The position numbers and the translations under genes were made by a program. From contig NW_017567022.1 in the NCBI RefSeq assembly GCF_001661265.1, positions 62,001 to 126,000 of the forward strand: a DNA stretch of 64,000 bases, written 5' to 3'. Positions 55,285-64,000 of this stretch are shown here, piece after piece. This DNA comes from Saitoella complicata NRRL Y-17804. Lineage: Eukaryota; Ascomycota; Saitoellomycetes; Saitoellales; Saitoellaceae. A model generated the notes under the pieces. That model was not told where the DNA came from. It did no database searches and saw only the letters and a list, made by a program, of their open reading frames with translations. The stretch's first letter is position 1. The number at the start of each line of letters is the position of its first letter.

Positions 55285-57888
55285 ATGACAACCCTCACCG
55301 CAAAAATAAAACAGATCCTCCCAGACCCAACACTCCTCCTCCTCCAGAACCCCTCCTCCCCCTCTCAAACCCGTCAAATCGCAATCCACGGCATCACCAT
55401 CCCCAGACTCCGCCGCGAAGGGGATGAAGATGGTGCATGGGACGCGAGGGAGTATTTGAGGAAGATGGTGGTGGGGAAGGTCGTGAGGTTTAGGGTTGTG
55501 TATACCGCTGCAGGCAGGGAGTATGCGAGGGTTTGGGTTGATGGGGGGGAGGATCTCGCTCTTCACCTTCTGCGAGCTGGATGGGCTAAACTCCGCTCCA
55601 CTCCTTCCTGCGACGAAGACGACACAGCAGCCTACACCGAAGCCGAGTCATCCGCCCGCTCCGCCTCCCTCGGCCTCTGGGCCCCCACCTCCAACATCTA
55701 CGCCTCCTACGACACACCCCCCAACCCCGCCTCCTTCCTCGCACAATGGCAAAACAAACAAATCGACGCCGTAATCGAACAAGTCCGTGCCGGAGATCTC
55801 GTCCGCGCCCGTCTGATACTGTCACCCGCCCAGCACCAATACCTCCCCCTCATCCTCGGCGGGGTGCGGTGTCCCACTTCCCCACGGACCGAGCCCACCA
55901 CTGGTGCCGTCCTCGATGCGGGCGAGGAATTTGGGGATGCGGCACGAGCGTTCACCGAAGCGCGACTCCTCCAGCGCTCGGTCAAAGTACAGCTTTTGGG
56001 GACTACGTCGAGTGGGGGACAGTTCGTCGCGAACATCATCCATCCCGCGGGTGATATCGGCGCTCTCATCCTCGCGTCCGGCTTGGGACGGGTGGTGGAT
56101 TGGATGAGTGGTATGGTCGGTGTGGAGAGGATGGGTATGCTTCGTGCTACGGAGGCGAGGGGGAGGGGTGCGGGGGTTGGGGTGTGGAAGAACACCACCA
56201 ACACACTGGGGAAGGAAAAGGGGTTCGAGGCGGTTGTTGTGAGGATTGTGTCAGCCGATACGATCCTCGTCGAAGCCCAGAACATGGAACGCAGAATCCG
56301 GCTCTCGTCGCTGCGTGCGCCCCGTGCCACCGACAGCGCACAAGCACCCTTCGTCACTCTCGCGCGGGAGTGGCTCCGTCGTCGACTGATCGGGAAAACC
56401 GTACGCGTCCAGATCGACTCCACCACCAAACCCTCTGCCGCTTCCAATGCCGACTCGATCGATGTCGCGACCGTCACCGTCGGCAACACGAATACGAATG
56501 TAGGGCTGGAGGGCGTCCAAAAAGGTTGGTTGTCCGTCCTGAGGCATAGAGCGGACGACACCCATCGTGCGCCTGGCTCCATCTACGACGCACTCATCGC
56601 GGCCGAAGCTGCGGCGCAGGATTCACATGTTGGCATGTGGTCACCCAAACCACCGGGAGCAGTGGGGGCTGGGAGGGTGGTGGATGCGAGTGAGAGCGTG
56701 ACAAGGGCGAAGGGGCATATCAATGCGCTCACCCGGGCGGGGCGGGTTGGGGGTGTGGTTGAGCATGTGTTTTCTGGCAGCAGGTTTAAAATCCTCCTCA
56801 AACATCAAGGAGAAACCAAGATTACGTTCGTCCTCCGTGACGTACGCTCCCCACGCTCGGACGAATCACACGGAAAGGAGGCATTGGAGTATGCGACCCG
56901 GAGGTTCCTGCAGCGCGATGTCGAGGTTGAGATCAATAACGTTGATCGTGGGGGGGCATTTATGGGAGCTATGTTCTTGGGGGGTCGGGATGTGGGAGTG
57001 GGGATGGTGGAGGGGGGGTTGGGGTGGGTTGGGGAGTATGTCGCTGGTCCTGGTGCTGGGGTGTTAAGGGAGGCGGAGGGGAGGGCGAAAGAAACCAAAA
57101 AGGGTGTGTGGAAGGACTATCAACCCGAAGCTGAGGCGGCTGTGGTAAGAGAGGGAGGGGAGAATGGGAGTGGGCGTGGGGGTGGGGAGAGGGAGTATGT
57201 GGATGTTGTCGTCACGGAGGTTGAGAGTCAGGGGAGGTTTTGGGTACAGCTCATTACGCCCAAAATCCAGGAACTCGAGATACTCATGCGGGATCTCCAA
57301 GTCGCCTCGTCCGCTGCTTCCCTGTCTGGTCCACCCCGCGTCGGGGATCAACTTCAGGCGAAATCGGCCCAGGATGGGATGTGGTACCGGGCTCGCGTCA
57401 GACGTGTCGATCGTGCTGCTGCAAAGGCGGAGGTGGTGTTTGTGGATTACGGCAACACCGAACACATACCATTCGCAAACCTCCGACTGGGCGCACCCTC
57501 CGGGTTGCCGCCACAAGCACAGGAGGCAACATTATCATTCATCCGTCCCCCACCTGCCGGAAGCGAGTACGCCCTCGACGCACGCGCCTCCCTCGCCTCC
57601 CTCATCACAAACCGCCAACTCGTCGCATGCATCGATCGTAGCCCCGGCGGCTCCCCACTCGAACTCACCCTCTACGACCCCACGAATAGCGCGAGTGTTG
57701 ATCCGAGTGAGAGTGTTAATGCGGAGATGGTGAGGGAGGGGATGTGTCGTGTCGTGCCACAGAAGGAACGGGGGTGGGAGAAGGCGTTTGCGGGGGTGTT
57801 GACGGGGTTGGAGGAGAAGGAGGGGGAGGCGAGGAGGGGGAGGAGGGGGATTTGGGAGTATGGGGATGTGTTTGGGGATGATGAGTAG
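55285..57888 (+). CDS. snd1: Tudor-SN (p100/SND1) nuclease
   Basis: 867 residues, no intron, from the ATG at 55285 (MTTLTAKIKQIL); the frame is also open upstream to 55225, but that stretch includes the end of the transposon. Four staphylococcal-nuclease-like repeats are followed by a Tudor domain fused into a fifth. The first repeat shows LTAKIKQILPDPTLLL, ITIPRLRRE and AREYLRKMVVGKVVRF. The Tudor part (about residues 685-740) shows GMWYRARVRRVD and VVFVDYGNTEHIPF, with aromatic-cage residues. Tudor-SN acts in RNA processing, decay of edited or stress RNAs and stress granules. In fungi it is usually cytoplasmic. It ends 85 bases from the FPGS stop codon on the opposite strand, so the two 3' ends probably overlap. 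Confidence 0.92.
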   Translation: MTTLTAKIKQILPDPTLLLLQNPSSPSQTRQIAIHGITIPRLRREGDEDGAWDAREYLRKMVVGKVVRFRVVYTAAGREYARVWVDGGEDLALHLLRAGWAKLRSTPSCDEDDTAAYTEAESSARSASLGLWAPTSNIYASYDTPPNPASFLAQWQNKQIDAVIEQVRAGDLVRARLILSPAQHQYLPLILGGVRCPTSPRTEPTTGAVLDAGEEFGDAARAFTEARLLQRSVKVQLLGTTSSGGQFVANIIHPAGDIGALILASGLGRVVDWMSGMVGVERMGMLRATEARGRGAGVGVWKNTTNTLGKEKGFEAVVVRIVSADTILVEAQNMERRIRLSSLRAPRATDSAQAPFVTLAREWLRRRLIGKTVRVQIDSTTKPSAASNADSIDVATVTVGNTNTNVGLEGVQKGWLSVLRHRADDTHRAPGSIYDALIAAEAAAQDSHVGMWSPKPPGAVGAGRVVDASESVTRAKGHINALTRAGRVGGVVEHVFSGSRFKILLKHQGETKITFVLRDVRSPRSDESHGKEALEYATRRFLQRDVEVEINNVDRGGAFMGAMFLGGRDVGVGMVEGGLGWVGEYVAGPGAGVLREAEGRAKETKKGVWKDYQPEAEAAVVREGGENGSGRGGGEREYVDVVVTEVESQGRFWVQLITPKIQELEILMRDLQVASSAASLSGPPRVGDQLQAKSAQDGMWYRARVRRVDRAAAKAEVVFVDYGNTEHIPFANLRLGAPSGLPPQAQEATLSFIRPPPAGSEYALDARASLASLITNRQLVACIDRSPGGSPLELTLYDPTNSASVDPSESVNAEMVREGMCRVVPQKERGWEKAFAGVLTGLEEKEGEARRGRRGIWEYGDVFGDDE

Positions 57889-57973
57889 CTATAAGATATG
57901 AGCATCGAGTCTTAGATTGAACACGCATCACATCTTTTTGATATTTGCTCCCCGTCTATGCTACCGCACGTAC

Positions 57974-59506
57974 CTATTTATCAAGCACGACCAAAACCCC
58001 CCCAATCAAATGCAAACTCCCACTAACAAACACCTGTTTCCCCCCCTCAGCCTCCACCCCCCTCACAACCCCAACAGCCTCCTCAATCGTCCCACACACA
58101 TGCACATCACCACCTGCTCCGAGCTTCTCCCAAGTATCGCGGAGTTCGTGTTGGACGGTGAGTGCTTTGACGTCGTCTGCGCTAGTGTTGATGGAGAGGA
58201 GGTCACTGTTGTAGCCGGACGCTTTGAAGGTGACGTTTGTACAGAAGATGACTGTGTCGAAGATGGGGCCTGTGGGGATAGATGTAGATAGGGTGGTGCG
58301 GATTGTGGTGTAGAGGGTCGTGAGCAACTCCGTCGCGTTTCGTGTCTGTTGGTTAAACACGAGAACCCTCTTCCCCGGACGATCTTCTTGCAAGAATCGA
58401 GTGGCGATCCATACACCAGCTGCTTCGAGGGATTCAGTCGTGTGCGCACCGTCGAGACACCATTCAGTCTCGCCCTCGACTCGGACGTCACATCTCCCGG
58501 GCCAGTTGACGCGTTCGAGACCACGAACCATTTCTTCTGGTAGGTCTTTGGCGAGGTCGGGGATTGGGAGACCGACGTGTGGGAGATGCGAGGCGACGAG
58601 GTTCATTGCTAGGGATGCATTTGACTGTTGGAACACGGCCGGTAATCCCATCTTGATCTGGGGTACTGCAGGATGTACCGGCACGACCTCGAATGGTTGT
58701 GCTTCTCTCTCCTCCGCTCTCTTCCTCAATAACTCCAGCGCGCTCCGTGAGGATTGCTCCACACTAAATGCCGGAACACCTTTTTTGTAGATCCCGCCCT
58801 TATGCCACGCAATTTCCTCAATCGTACCTCCCAGAACCGCAACATGGTCGATACCCAAACTCGTGACGCCCGTGACAGTGGGCCTTTGTACAATATTTGT
58901 CGAGTCGTATTCGCCGCCTACGCCGACTTCGTAGATCGCAGTATCGCACCCTTCGGAGAGGAAGACATGCCAGGACATGAGTGTAAGGAAGCGGAAGTAT
59001 ACCGGTTTATTGGCCGGATCGAGGTTTTCGGCCAAGGCGGAGGATTCGAGACGATCCCAGATTTCGAAAAAGTATTTTGCGAAGAGAGGTTCTGGGATGG
59101 GTTCCCCGTCCAGCTGAATGCGTTCTCGGACGGCTTTGAGGTGTGGTGAGGTGAAGAGACCGATTTTGTGGGGTTTGGAGTATTTGGCTTGGTATTGTCG
59201 CAGAATAGAGTTGACAAATGCGCATGTTGAACCCTTCCCTTTCGTACCTGTGACGTGAATGATATTGAGTTTGTCAAAGTCAGAAGCGGTATACCCCACC
59301 CGACGAATCCACTCGTGCATCTCTGGCAGTGAGGTCGCGTTCATTTTTCCTCCGGATTTTCGGAGTGCGTCGAGGACTGCTGCATTTGTTTGGAGTGTGT
59401 TTAGGGCGTTTACCGCGTCGTTGTAGGTTCGTGAAGATGTGGACATGTTTCTTGAGCGCAGAAACAGATGGATCCGACGTGTGAAGGCGGCGGTGGATCT
59501 GAGCAT
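57974..59506 (-). CDS. met7: Folylpolyglutamate synthase (Met7-like), two possible starts
   Basis: The enzyme adds glutamates to folates, holding them in the cell and mitochondrion. From ATG 59506 it has 510 residues with a mitochondrial-type N-terminus (MLRSTAAFTRRIHLFLRSRN). A second ATG at 59446 (MSTSSRTYNDAVNALN) would give a 490-residue cytosolic form. Visible marks are the P-loop VTGTKGKGSTCAFVN, FTSPHLKAVRERIQ, EVGVGGEYDSTN, GIDHVAVLGGTIEEIAWHK and the Mur-ligase C-domain DGAHTTESLE. No intron. The enzyme shares a short bidirectional promoter with the PTEN-like gene (start 59667). Its 3' end faces Tudor-SN. Confidence 0.92.
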   Translation of the reverse strand: MLRSTAAFTRRIHLFLRSRNMSTSSRTYNDAVNALNTLQTNAAVLDALRKSGGKMNATSLPEMHEWIRRVGYTASDFDKLNIIHVTGTKGKGSTCAFVNSILRQYQAKYSKPHKIGLFTSPHLKAVRERIQLDGEPIPEPLFAKYFFEIWDRLESSALAENLDPANKPVYFRFLTLMSWHVFLSEGCDTAIYEVGVGGEYDSTNIVQRPTVTGVTSLGIDHVAVLGGTIEEIAWHKGGIYKKGVPAFSVEQSSRSALELLRKRAEEREAQPFEVVPVHPAVPQIKMGLPAVFQQSNASLAMNLVASHLPHVGLPIPDLAKDLPEEMVRGLERVNWPGRCDVRVEGETEWCLDGAHTTESLEAAGVWIATRFLQEDRPGKRVLVFNQQTRNATELLTTLYTTIRTTLSTSIPTGPIFDTVIFCTNVTFKASGYNSDLLSINTSADDVKALTVQHELRDTWEKLGAGGDVHVCGTIEEAVGVVRGVEAEGGKQVFVSGSLHLIGGVLVVLDK

Positions 59507-59666
59507 ACAGGTGCAGCGCGAAGCTGGATCGATCCTCTCGAGCGTAGTGGTGCCGTCCAAGCTGTTCGCGGTGTTGCAATTGAGGTTTTCGTGTACGTCA
59601 ACGTCAACGTCAAAAGTCAAGGTGTCGATCACGTGCAGTGACGTTGCGAATGTCTACGTTACATCC

Positions 59667-60725
59667 ATGTCCCACCCAGGCCTCCTCGGATCCATCATGT
59701 CCCCACTCCTCGGCCTCCTCCGCACCCTCATCTCCTCCCCCCGAATCCGGCACCACGACCCCCTCACCAAAACCTCCCTCGACCTCTGCCACCTCACCCC
59801 CCAAATCATCGTCATGTCCATGCCCGCTCCATCCTTCCCTCGCACCCTGTACCGAAATCCATTGAGAGAGGTGCAGCGCTATCTTGAGGGGACGTATGGT
59901 GAGAGATACGCGGTATGGGAGTTTAGAGCCGAGGGGGCAGAGTACGCGGATGAGGATTTCAGGGGGCGGGTGTGGCATCATCCGTTTGTCGATCATCACC
60001 CGCCGCCGTTCTCGCTCTTACCCGCAATCGTTGAATCACTCCACACACATCTCGATTCATCGGAGAAAAACGTCGCGGTTCTACACTGCAAAGCTGGAAA
60101 AGGCCGCTCGGGGACAGCTGCGTGTGCATACCTGATCGCATACAAATCCTACACAGCACACGATGCCATGGAACTATTCACAGCGAAACGGATGAAGCCG
60201 GGTTGGGGGAATGGTGTCAGTATCCGGAGTCAGAGACGATATTTGCAGTATGTGGAGCAATGGCAGGGGAATGGGCGGAAATATGTCGACCAGCGGATAC
60301 GGTTGAGGAAGGTCATGGTGTATGGAGGAGTGAAGGGTCTGAAGGTTTCCGTTGCGGTGTTTGCAGAGGAGGGAAGGGAGATCAACACCATACATACGTT
60401 TACACCCCAGGAGACGACAGACACAGCGCCGGCAACATACAGCTGCGTTCCTAGCACGAATCTGGTCTGCCCAACAGATATCTGCATCAAGATCGACCAC
60501 CACTCGTTCTTTGGGTTGGTGCAGACGACGATGTCGCATACATGGTTCAATACGTACTTTGAGTCTGTTGCTTTGGAAGGCCAGGATAAGGAAGGGAGGT
60601 ATGAGGTTGATTGGCTTGATGTGGATGGATGGAAGGGCACGAAGTCGAAGGGGCGAAAGGTTTTTGAGAGGGTCGTTGTTGAGTGGGAGGTTGTGGACGA
60701 TATGGTGGATGATGTACCGAGGTGA
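59667..60725 (+). CDS. tep1: PTEN/Tep1-like phosphoinositide phosphatase
   Basis: 352 residues, no intron, from ATG 59667. The frame is open upstream, but that part lies in the FPGS first exon and has no ATG. The catalytic P-loop HCKAGKGRSG differs from human PTEN (HCKAGKGRTG) only by Ser for Thr. It is preceded by the conserved IIVMSMPAPSFPRTLYRNPLREVQRYLE (in two parts) and WHHPFVDHHPPPFSLL, which carries the WPD-like Asp (FVDHHPP). A C2-like domain follows, at about 215-345 (GLKVSVAVF; YEVDWLDVDG). The protein should dephosphorylate PtdIns(3,4,5)P3 or related lipids at the plasma membrane. The C-terminal tail is short, with no PDZ motif. Confidence 0.9.
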   Translation: MSHPGLLGSIMSPLLGLLRTLISSPRIRHHDPLTKTSLDLCHLTPQIIVMSMPAPSFPRTLYRNPLREVQRYLEGTYGERYAVWEFRAEGAEYADEDFRGRVWHHPFVDHHPPPFSLLPAIVESLHTHLDSSEKNVAVLHCKAGKGRSGTAACAYLIAYKSYTAHDAMELFTAKRMKPGWGNGVSIRSQRRYLQYVEQWQGNGRKYVDQRIRLRKVMVYGGVKGLKVSVAVFAEEGREINTIHTFTPQETTDTAPATYSCVPSTNLVCPTDICIKIDHHSFFGLVQTTMSHTWFNTYFESVALEGQDKEGRYEVDWLDVDGWKGTKSKGRKVFERVVVEWEVVDDMVDDVPR

Positions 60726-61165
60726 GGGACGATACCAATGAGTGTCAGTCGTGACGGGATCAGGGACGGGTTTACCCTTTGCGGTGGTTCACGGCGGGGT
60801 TTACAATGAACACCAATTACAATTTTATCGCATAGGCAGATGGTGTCCGGCGTTAGGGTTACATCGAACACCCCAGACTTCTTCTAATATTAACCTTCTA
60901 ATATTGACGTACACGTAGGTCGAACGGGACGATGGGAACCATCACATGAGGGTCAAGACTTAAAGCCAATAATACGACCCAATATTCACTATCCAATGAT
61001 ATCAAATACCAAAAACGTCTTGTCTAAAGCAAAGTAAATAAACGCCATATGCCGGGTATACCCCATTTCCCTCATTAGGGAAAAATGTACCCAGAAATCC
61101 CAAGTTGTGGATATCCATCCGATCCATGGTCATCCATCCTCATAAGTTCATGCTCCATCCATCAA
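60726..61165. other. Intergenic, convergent 3' regions
   Basis: No gene. Lies between the PTEN-like gene (+) and the histidine kinase gene (-); holds short repeated words (AATATT, CTTCTAATATT) at about 60,880-60,905. Confidence 0.5.
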
Positions 61166-64000
61166 TTAACCGACCGCCAGCCTCGCCTTTTCAATTCCTT
61201 TCAAGATCTCACCCAACTTTTTCAAACTAACAGGTTTCGTTAAAAACTCGTCCACGCCGCACTCATACGCCCTCTTGACATCCCCGGGAGTGTCCAACCC
61301 CGTCAACGCAACAATCTTCGCTCTCCTTCCTACTCCTCCATCTTGCTCCGATTCAATTTGCCGGATATCCCTTGTGGCATCAAAGCCATCCTTGACAGGC
61401 ATCTGCACATCCATCAATACAATCGGATAAAACTTCTTCTTGACGGCATCGACGGCGATTTGTCCATTCGCCGCATGGTAGTGCGGATACCCATTCTTCT
61501 TGAGCCAGGTTTTGAGGAGCATGGCGTTAATGGGGTTATCCTCCACCACCAACACGCTCGGTAACCCCACTTCCGCGTCGTCCATCTCCGACATAACCGC
61601 GGTCGTCGCAAAACTCGTTACGGTCGTCGGCGTCTCAGGCGGATATGAGATAGAGATCTCATTCATCGCCGTAACGACCGCACTCGTCAAGGTCGGACTT
61701 CCCTCTCCTCTCCTGTGAATCCTCTCTAACCCCGCACGAACAGCCGCGCGAACTTTGCCAGGTCCATGCGGAACAGTAACCACGACAACGTTCTCGCCCA
61801 TCTTCCGTCGCATATCGGCGCTCAGATGCTTCCTCTCTGTAACAGAACAGAGCATCACGACAAGTCTGTCCTTGGGCGCCTCATCTAGAGCCATCCGAGA
61901 TCGCTCACCAACAAGCAAAATATCCGCCTCCTCAACCTCCTGCACCACATTCCCGCCCAAATACTCCGCCGCACGACTCCTCGCCCCAAACTGCTCCAAC
62001 AACACCTCCCCCGGCGTTATCCCGACCTCTTCCCTTTCTTGCTCTGGCTCAACCCAAACCCGATACGCATCCAACCCCTCATACGGCAACTCCTCTCCAC
62101 TCCACAACGCCAGCCTCAGATTAAACCGCACCAACACCTTCGTCCCCTTCCCCACACTACTCCCCACCTCGATATCACCTCCCAACGTCTCCCGCACCAA
62201 ACTCTTACAAATACTCATCCCCAAACCCGCGCCCATCGCGAGTGGATCCTCCTGCTGGAAAGCCTGGAAGAGCTTTTGTTTGATGAAATCGGGAGATATG
62301 CCACGGCCGGAGTCTTCGACGGTTAGGGTGATGGAGGTGGGAGAGGTTTTCGAGAGGGTGACGCGGACGTGGTTAGTGGGTGAATTTGGGGTGTATTTGA
62401 GGGCGTTCGTGATGAGGTTCATCAATACCCTTCGAATCGCTGCTGAGTGCGGAGTGTGGAAGCGCCATTCGCTCGGTGTTGTCGGATTCATCTCGAACAA
62501 CAACATCAATGACTCACTCCCATTCCCAACATTCACATTCCCACTCCGAAACTGGAACCCAGCAAAACAGCTCTCAACAACCTCCTCACTCAACTTGACC
62601 AAATCAACCACAGCATGCTCCTCCCCATCGACTCTCGATCCTCGCCTCCCGAGATTGTCTGTAGAGTTGCCGCAACCACCACGCGCAATCTTCCCAAAGT
62701 CCAAGACGGAATTAATGACCTCCAACAAAACCCCTCCACAACTCCTGATAACCCTCACCAACCCCCTCTGCTCAACCGACAACCCGCCTCCTCCTCCTTC
62801 ATCTTCTCCTCCTTCTCCGCCGAGTCCAGCACCACCACCAGAGCTCGCCGTCACTCGCCCAGTCTCCTCCAACATCTCCGCACTAGCAAGAACCCCATGC
62901 AACGGACTCCTCAACTCATGACTCACATTACTTATAAACAACGCCTTCGCCGCATCCGCAACAGCCAACTTATCCCTCTCCTGCTCACTCACCGCCGCAC
63001 TCGCGAACCGATACAAAAACGCTCTCTCATCCGAGGACAATCGAGGACGTGGGTGGGTGGTGTAGAGGGTTAGGACGGAGTGCGGGGTATGTGACGCGCG
63101 GTGGAGGCGGACGGGGACGAGGATGAGGGCGGTTGTGGTCGGTGGGAAGAGGAATTGGAGGGCTGGTGTACGTGCGAGTTCTTCGGCGTCAATGATTACC
63201 CCCAACTCTGCATTCTCTTTCTCGAATAACGTCGATACCGCACTCGCCGCAATCGACCGCGCCGAAGAGTGGGAGTCGACATGGAGAGGTTTGCGCGGAT
63301 CGTGCCACGATTCGAGGACGTGCCATACCTCACTCCGTTTATTCTCCCCAGGATGGATCCACGCGACGTCATCAACATCGAACGGCTCAGCAAGACACTT
63401 CCCAATCATCTTACACGCCCTCTCCCAAACCGTCTCATCCGCCTCCGCTTCTCTTTCCTTCCCAGCCAACTCCGGCGAAGGTGCAGCCTGAGCCTTCTTG
63501 TCGGACTCGCCGGACCCCGGCTCAGGCTGCGCCTTCGCCTTCGCCTTCCCCCCCCTCATCCCCCCAGCGGTAAACTCCGTCAAAACCTCCGCCATAACCC
63601 CCAACACCCCAACCATCCTCCTCCCCCTCCGACTCTCCAACCCCTCCGCGACCATATCCGCGACGTGTCGGAGGAGGGCTTGTTCCTCCTGCGTCCAGTT
63701 GCGTGGTTTGTCGTCCAAGACACAGAGTACCCCAAGGGCATGTCGTTCGGAGCCAGGGCCTAACGGTCCCGAAGCGTAGATCGGTGCACCCATGTATGCC
63801 CTCAACCGCAACCCACCCGTAACGAACGGCTTCTCCCTAAACCTCCAATCCAGGCTCATATCCGAAATAGTGTAGACAGGCGTCAAGTGTGCATGCAATA
63901 ACGCATGTGCACAGATTCCTGTTGAGCGGCGTAAAGGTGAGGAGAGGGAGAAGACGGTTTCGGAGGAGGTGTTGGTGGATAAGGGAGAGGGTTGTACGAC
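61166..64000 (-). CDS. Hybrid histidine kinase with GAF domain, partial
   Basis: The frame is open from the last base of the window, so the N-terminus is outside; 944 codons are visible. A GAF domain (residues about 30-130; GICAHALLHAHLTPVY, FVTGGLRLRAYMGAPIYASG, ALGVLCVLDDKPRNWTQEE) is followed by a less clear sensor region. The kinase core has the H-box FISNVSHELRSPLHGVL and the N-box RRVLMNLITNALKYTP, with G-boxes VEDSGRGISPDF and GAGLGMSICKSLV. A C-terminal receiver has VLVVEDNPINAMLLKTWL, the phospho-acceptor Asp in IVLMDVQMPVKDGFDA, and FLTKPVSLKKL. It should sense a signal, autophosphorylate His and pass phosphate to Asp, then to an Hpt protein and the Hog1 or Skn7 branch. Sensor ligand is unknown. 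Confidence 0.92.
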   Translation of the reverse strand, partial: VVQPSPLSTNTSSETVFSLSSPLRRSTGICAHALLHAHLTPVYTISDMSLDWRFREKPFVTGGLRLRAYMGAPIYASGPLGPGSERHALGVLCVLDDKPRNWTQEEQALLRHVADMVAEGLESRRGRRMVGVLGVMAEVLTEFTAGGMRGGKAKAKAQPEPGSGESDKKAQAAPSPELAGKEREAEADETVWERACKMIGKCLAEPFDVDDVAWIHPGENKRSEVWHVLESWHDPRKPLHVDSHSSARSIAASAVSTLFEKENAELGVIIDAEELARTPALQFLFPPTTTALILVPVRLHRASHTPHSVLTLYTTHPRPRLSSDERAFLYRFASAAVSEQERDKLAVADAAKALFISNVSHELRSPLHGVLASAEMLEETGRVTASSGGGAGLGGEGGEDEGGGGGLSVEQRGLVRVIRSCGGVLLEVINSVLDFGKIARGGCGNSTDNLGRRGSRVDGEEHAVVDLVKLSEEVVESCFAGFQFRSGNVNVGNGSESLMLLFEMNPTTPSEWRFHTPHSAAIRRVLMNLITNALKYTPNSPTNHVRVTLSKTSPTSITLTVEDSGRGISPDFIKQKLFQAFQQEDPLAMGAGLGMSICKSLVRETLGGDIEVGSSVGKGTKVLVRFNLRLALWSGEELPYEGLDAYRVWVEPEQEREEVGITPGEVLLEQFGARSRAAEYLGGNVVQEVEEADILLVGERSRMALDEAPKDRLVVMLCSVTERKHLSADMRRKMGENVVVVTVPHGPGKVRAAVRAGLERIHRRGEGSPTLTSAVVTAMNEISISYPPETPTTVTSFATTAVMSEMDDAEVGLPSVLVVEDNPINAMLLKTWLKKNGYPHYHAANGQIAVDAVKKKFYPIVLMDVQMPVKDGFDATRDIRQIESEQDGGVGRRAKIVALTGLDTPGDVKRAYECGVDEFLTKPVSLKKLGEILKGIEKARLAVG

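Noticed and set aside
55707-56582. 291-codon frame opposite Tudor-SN
   Set aside because: Shadow of a well-supported gene; no ordered domain.
61755-62921. 388-codon open frame opposite the histidine kinase
   Set aside because: The kinase motifs on the minus strand are unambiguous. The plus-strand frame is Ser/Pro-rich shadow sequence.
1-64000. CRISPR arrays, rRNA genes, LTR elements or other virus-like copies
   Set aside because: I looked for regularly spaced repeats, rRNA-like blocks, long terminal direct repeats and reverse-transcriptase or capsid motifs and found none.
1-64000. A secondary-metabolite cluster
   Set aside because: There is no polyketide, peptide-synthetase or terpene synthase gene. 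The esterase and ATP-grasp genes are far apart and unrelated in setting.

Overview
The window is 64 kb of nuclear DNA from a fungus, most likely a filamentous member of the Dikarya. The evidence is short introns (about 45-90 bases) with GT..AG ends and CTAAC/CTGAC-like branch sites, CT-rich leaders, a fungal NADPH oxidase, two Rho1-type exchange factors with CNH domains, a mitochondrial serine O-acetyltransferase of the CysA/Cys2 type, an Och1-type mannosyltransferase and a hybrid histidine kinase. Several genes over 3 kb have no intron or one, so introns are unevenly spread. A transposon-borne protein resembles what I remember from basidiomycete genomes, but I cannot fix the phylum from sequence alone.

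Layout. 1-1.6 kb: no clear gene. 1.7-2.4 kb: small secreted Gly-rich protein. 3.0-5.1 kb (-): NADPH oxidase, six exons. 5.7-6.3 kb (+): coiled-coil protein, perhaps dynactin p24. 7.0-10.6 kb (-): Cid1/Cid13-like nucleotidyltransferase. 11.9-13.5 kb (+): CysA-type acyltransferase. 14.4-15.4 kb (-): unknown protein. 15.6-17.3 kb (+): orphan ATP-grasp enzyme. 17.8-22.9 kb: small unknown genes, including two that share a short C-terminal domain, and an HGGG esterase. 22.9-26.8 kb: no confident gene. 26.8-28.9 kb (+): low-complexity nuclear-looking protein. 28.9-31.9 kb: gene-poor and full of diverged duplications. 31.9-40.6 kb (+): two Rho1 exchange factors in tandem. 41.3-48.1 kb: TcdA-like E1 dehydratase (-), AVT-type amino-acid transporter (+), Och1-like GT32 (+), ceramide synthase (+). 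49.1-49.7 kb (-): small Ser-rich protein with a long gene-free upstream region. 52.67-55.24 kb: a Tc1/mariner-type element. 55.3-64 kb: Tudor-SN (+), folylpolyglutamate synthase (-), PTEN-like phosphatase (+), and a hybrid histidine kinase (-) that runs off the window.

How the genes fit together. Polarity and wall signalling are well represented (two Rho1 GEFs, Och1, NADPH oxidase, PTEN, hybrid kinase). There is also sulphur, one-carbon and lipid metabolism (CysA, FPGS, ceramide synthase) and RNA metabolism (Cid-like transferase, Tudor-SN, t6A dehydratase). These are ordinary dispersed eukaryotic genes with no sign of a metabolic cluster.

The most unusual object is the TA-flanked 2.57-kb element at 52,673-55,239. 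Its outer inverted repeats are almost identical. Inside are a decayed Tc1-like transposase (with an intron and a frame change), a knot of older inverted repeats, and an intact 481-codon gene unrelated to the transposase. It lies 45 bases upstream of the Tudor-SN start codon.
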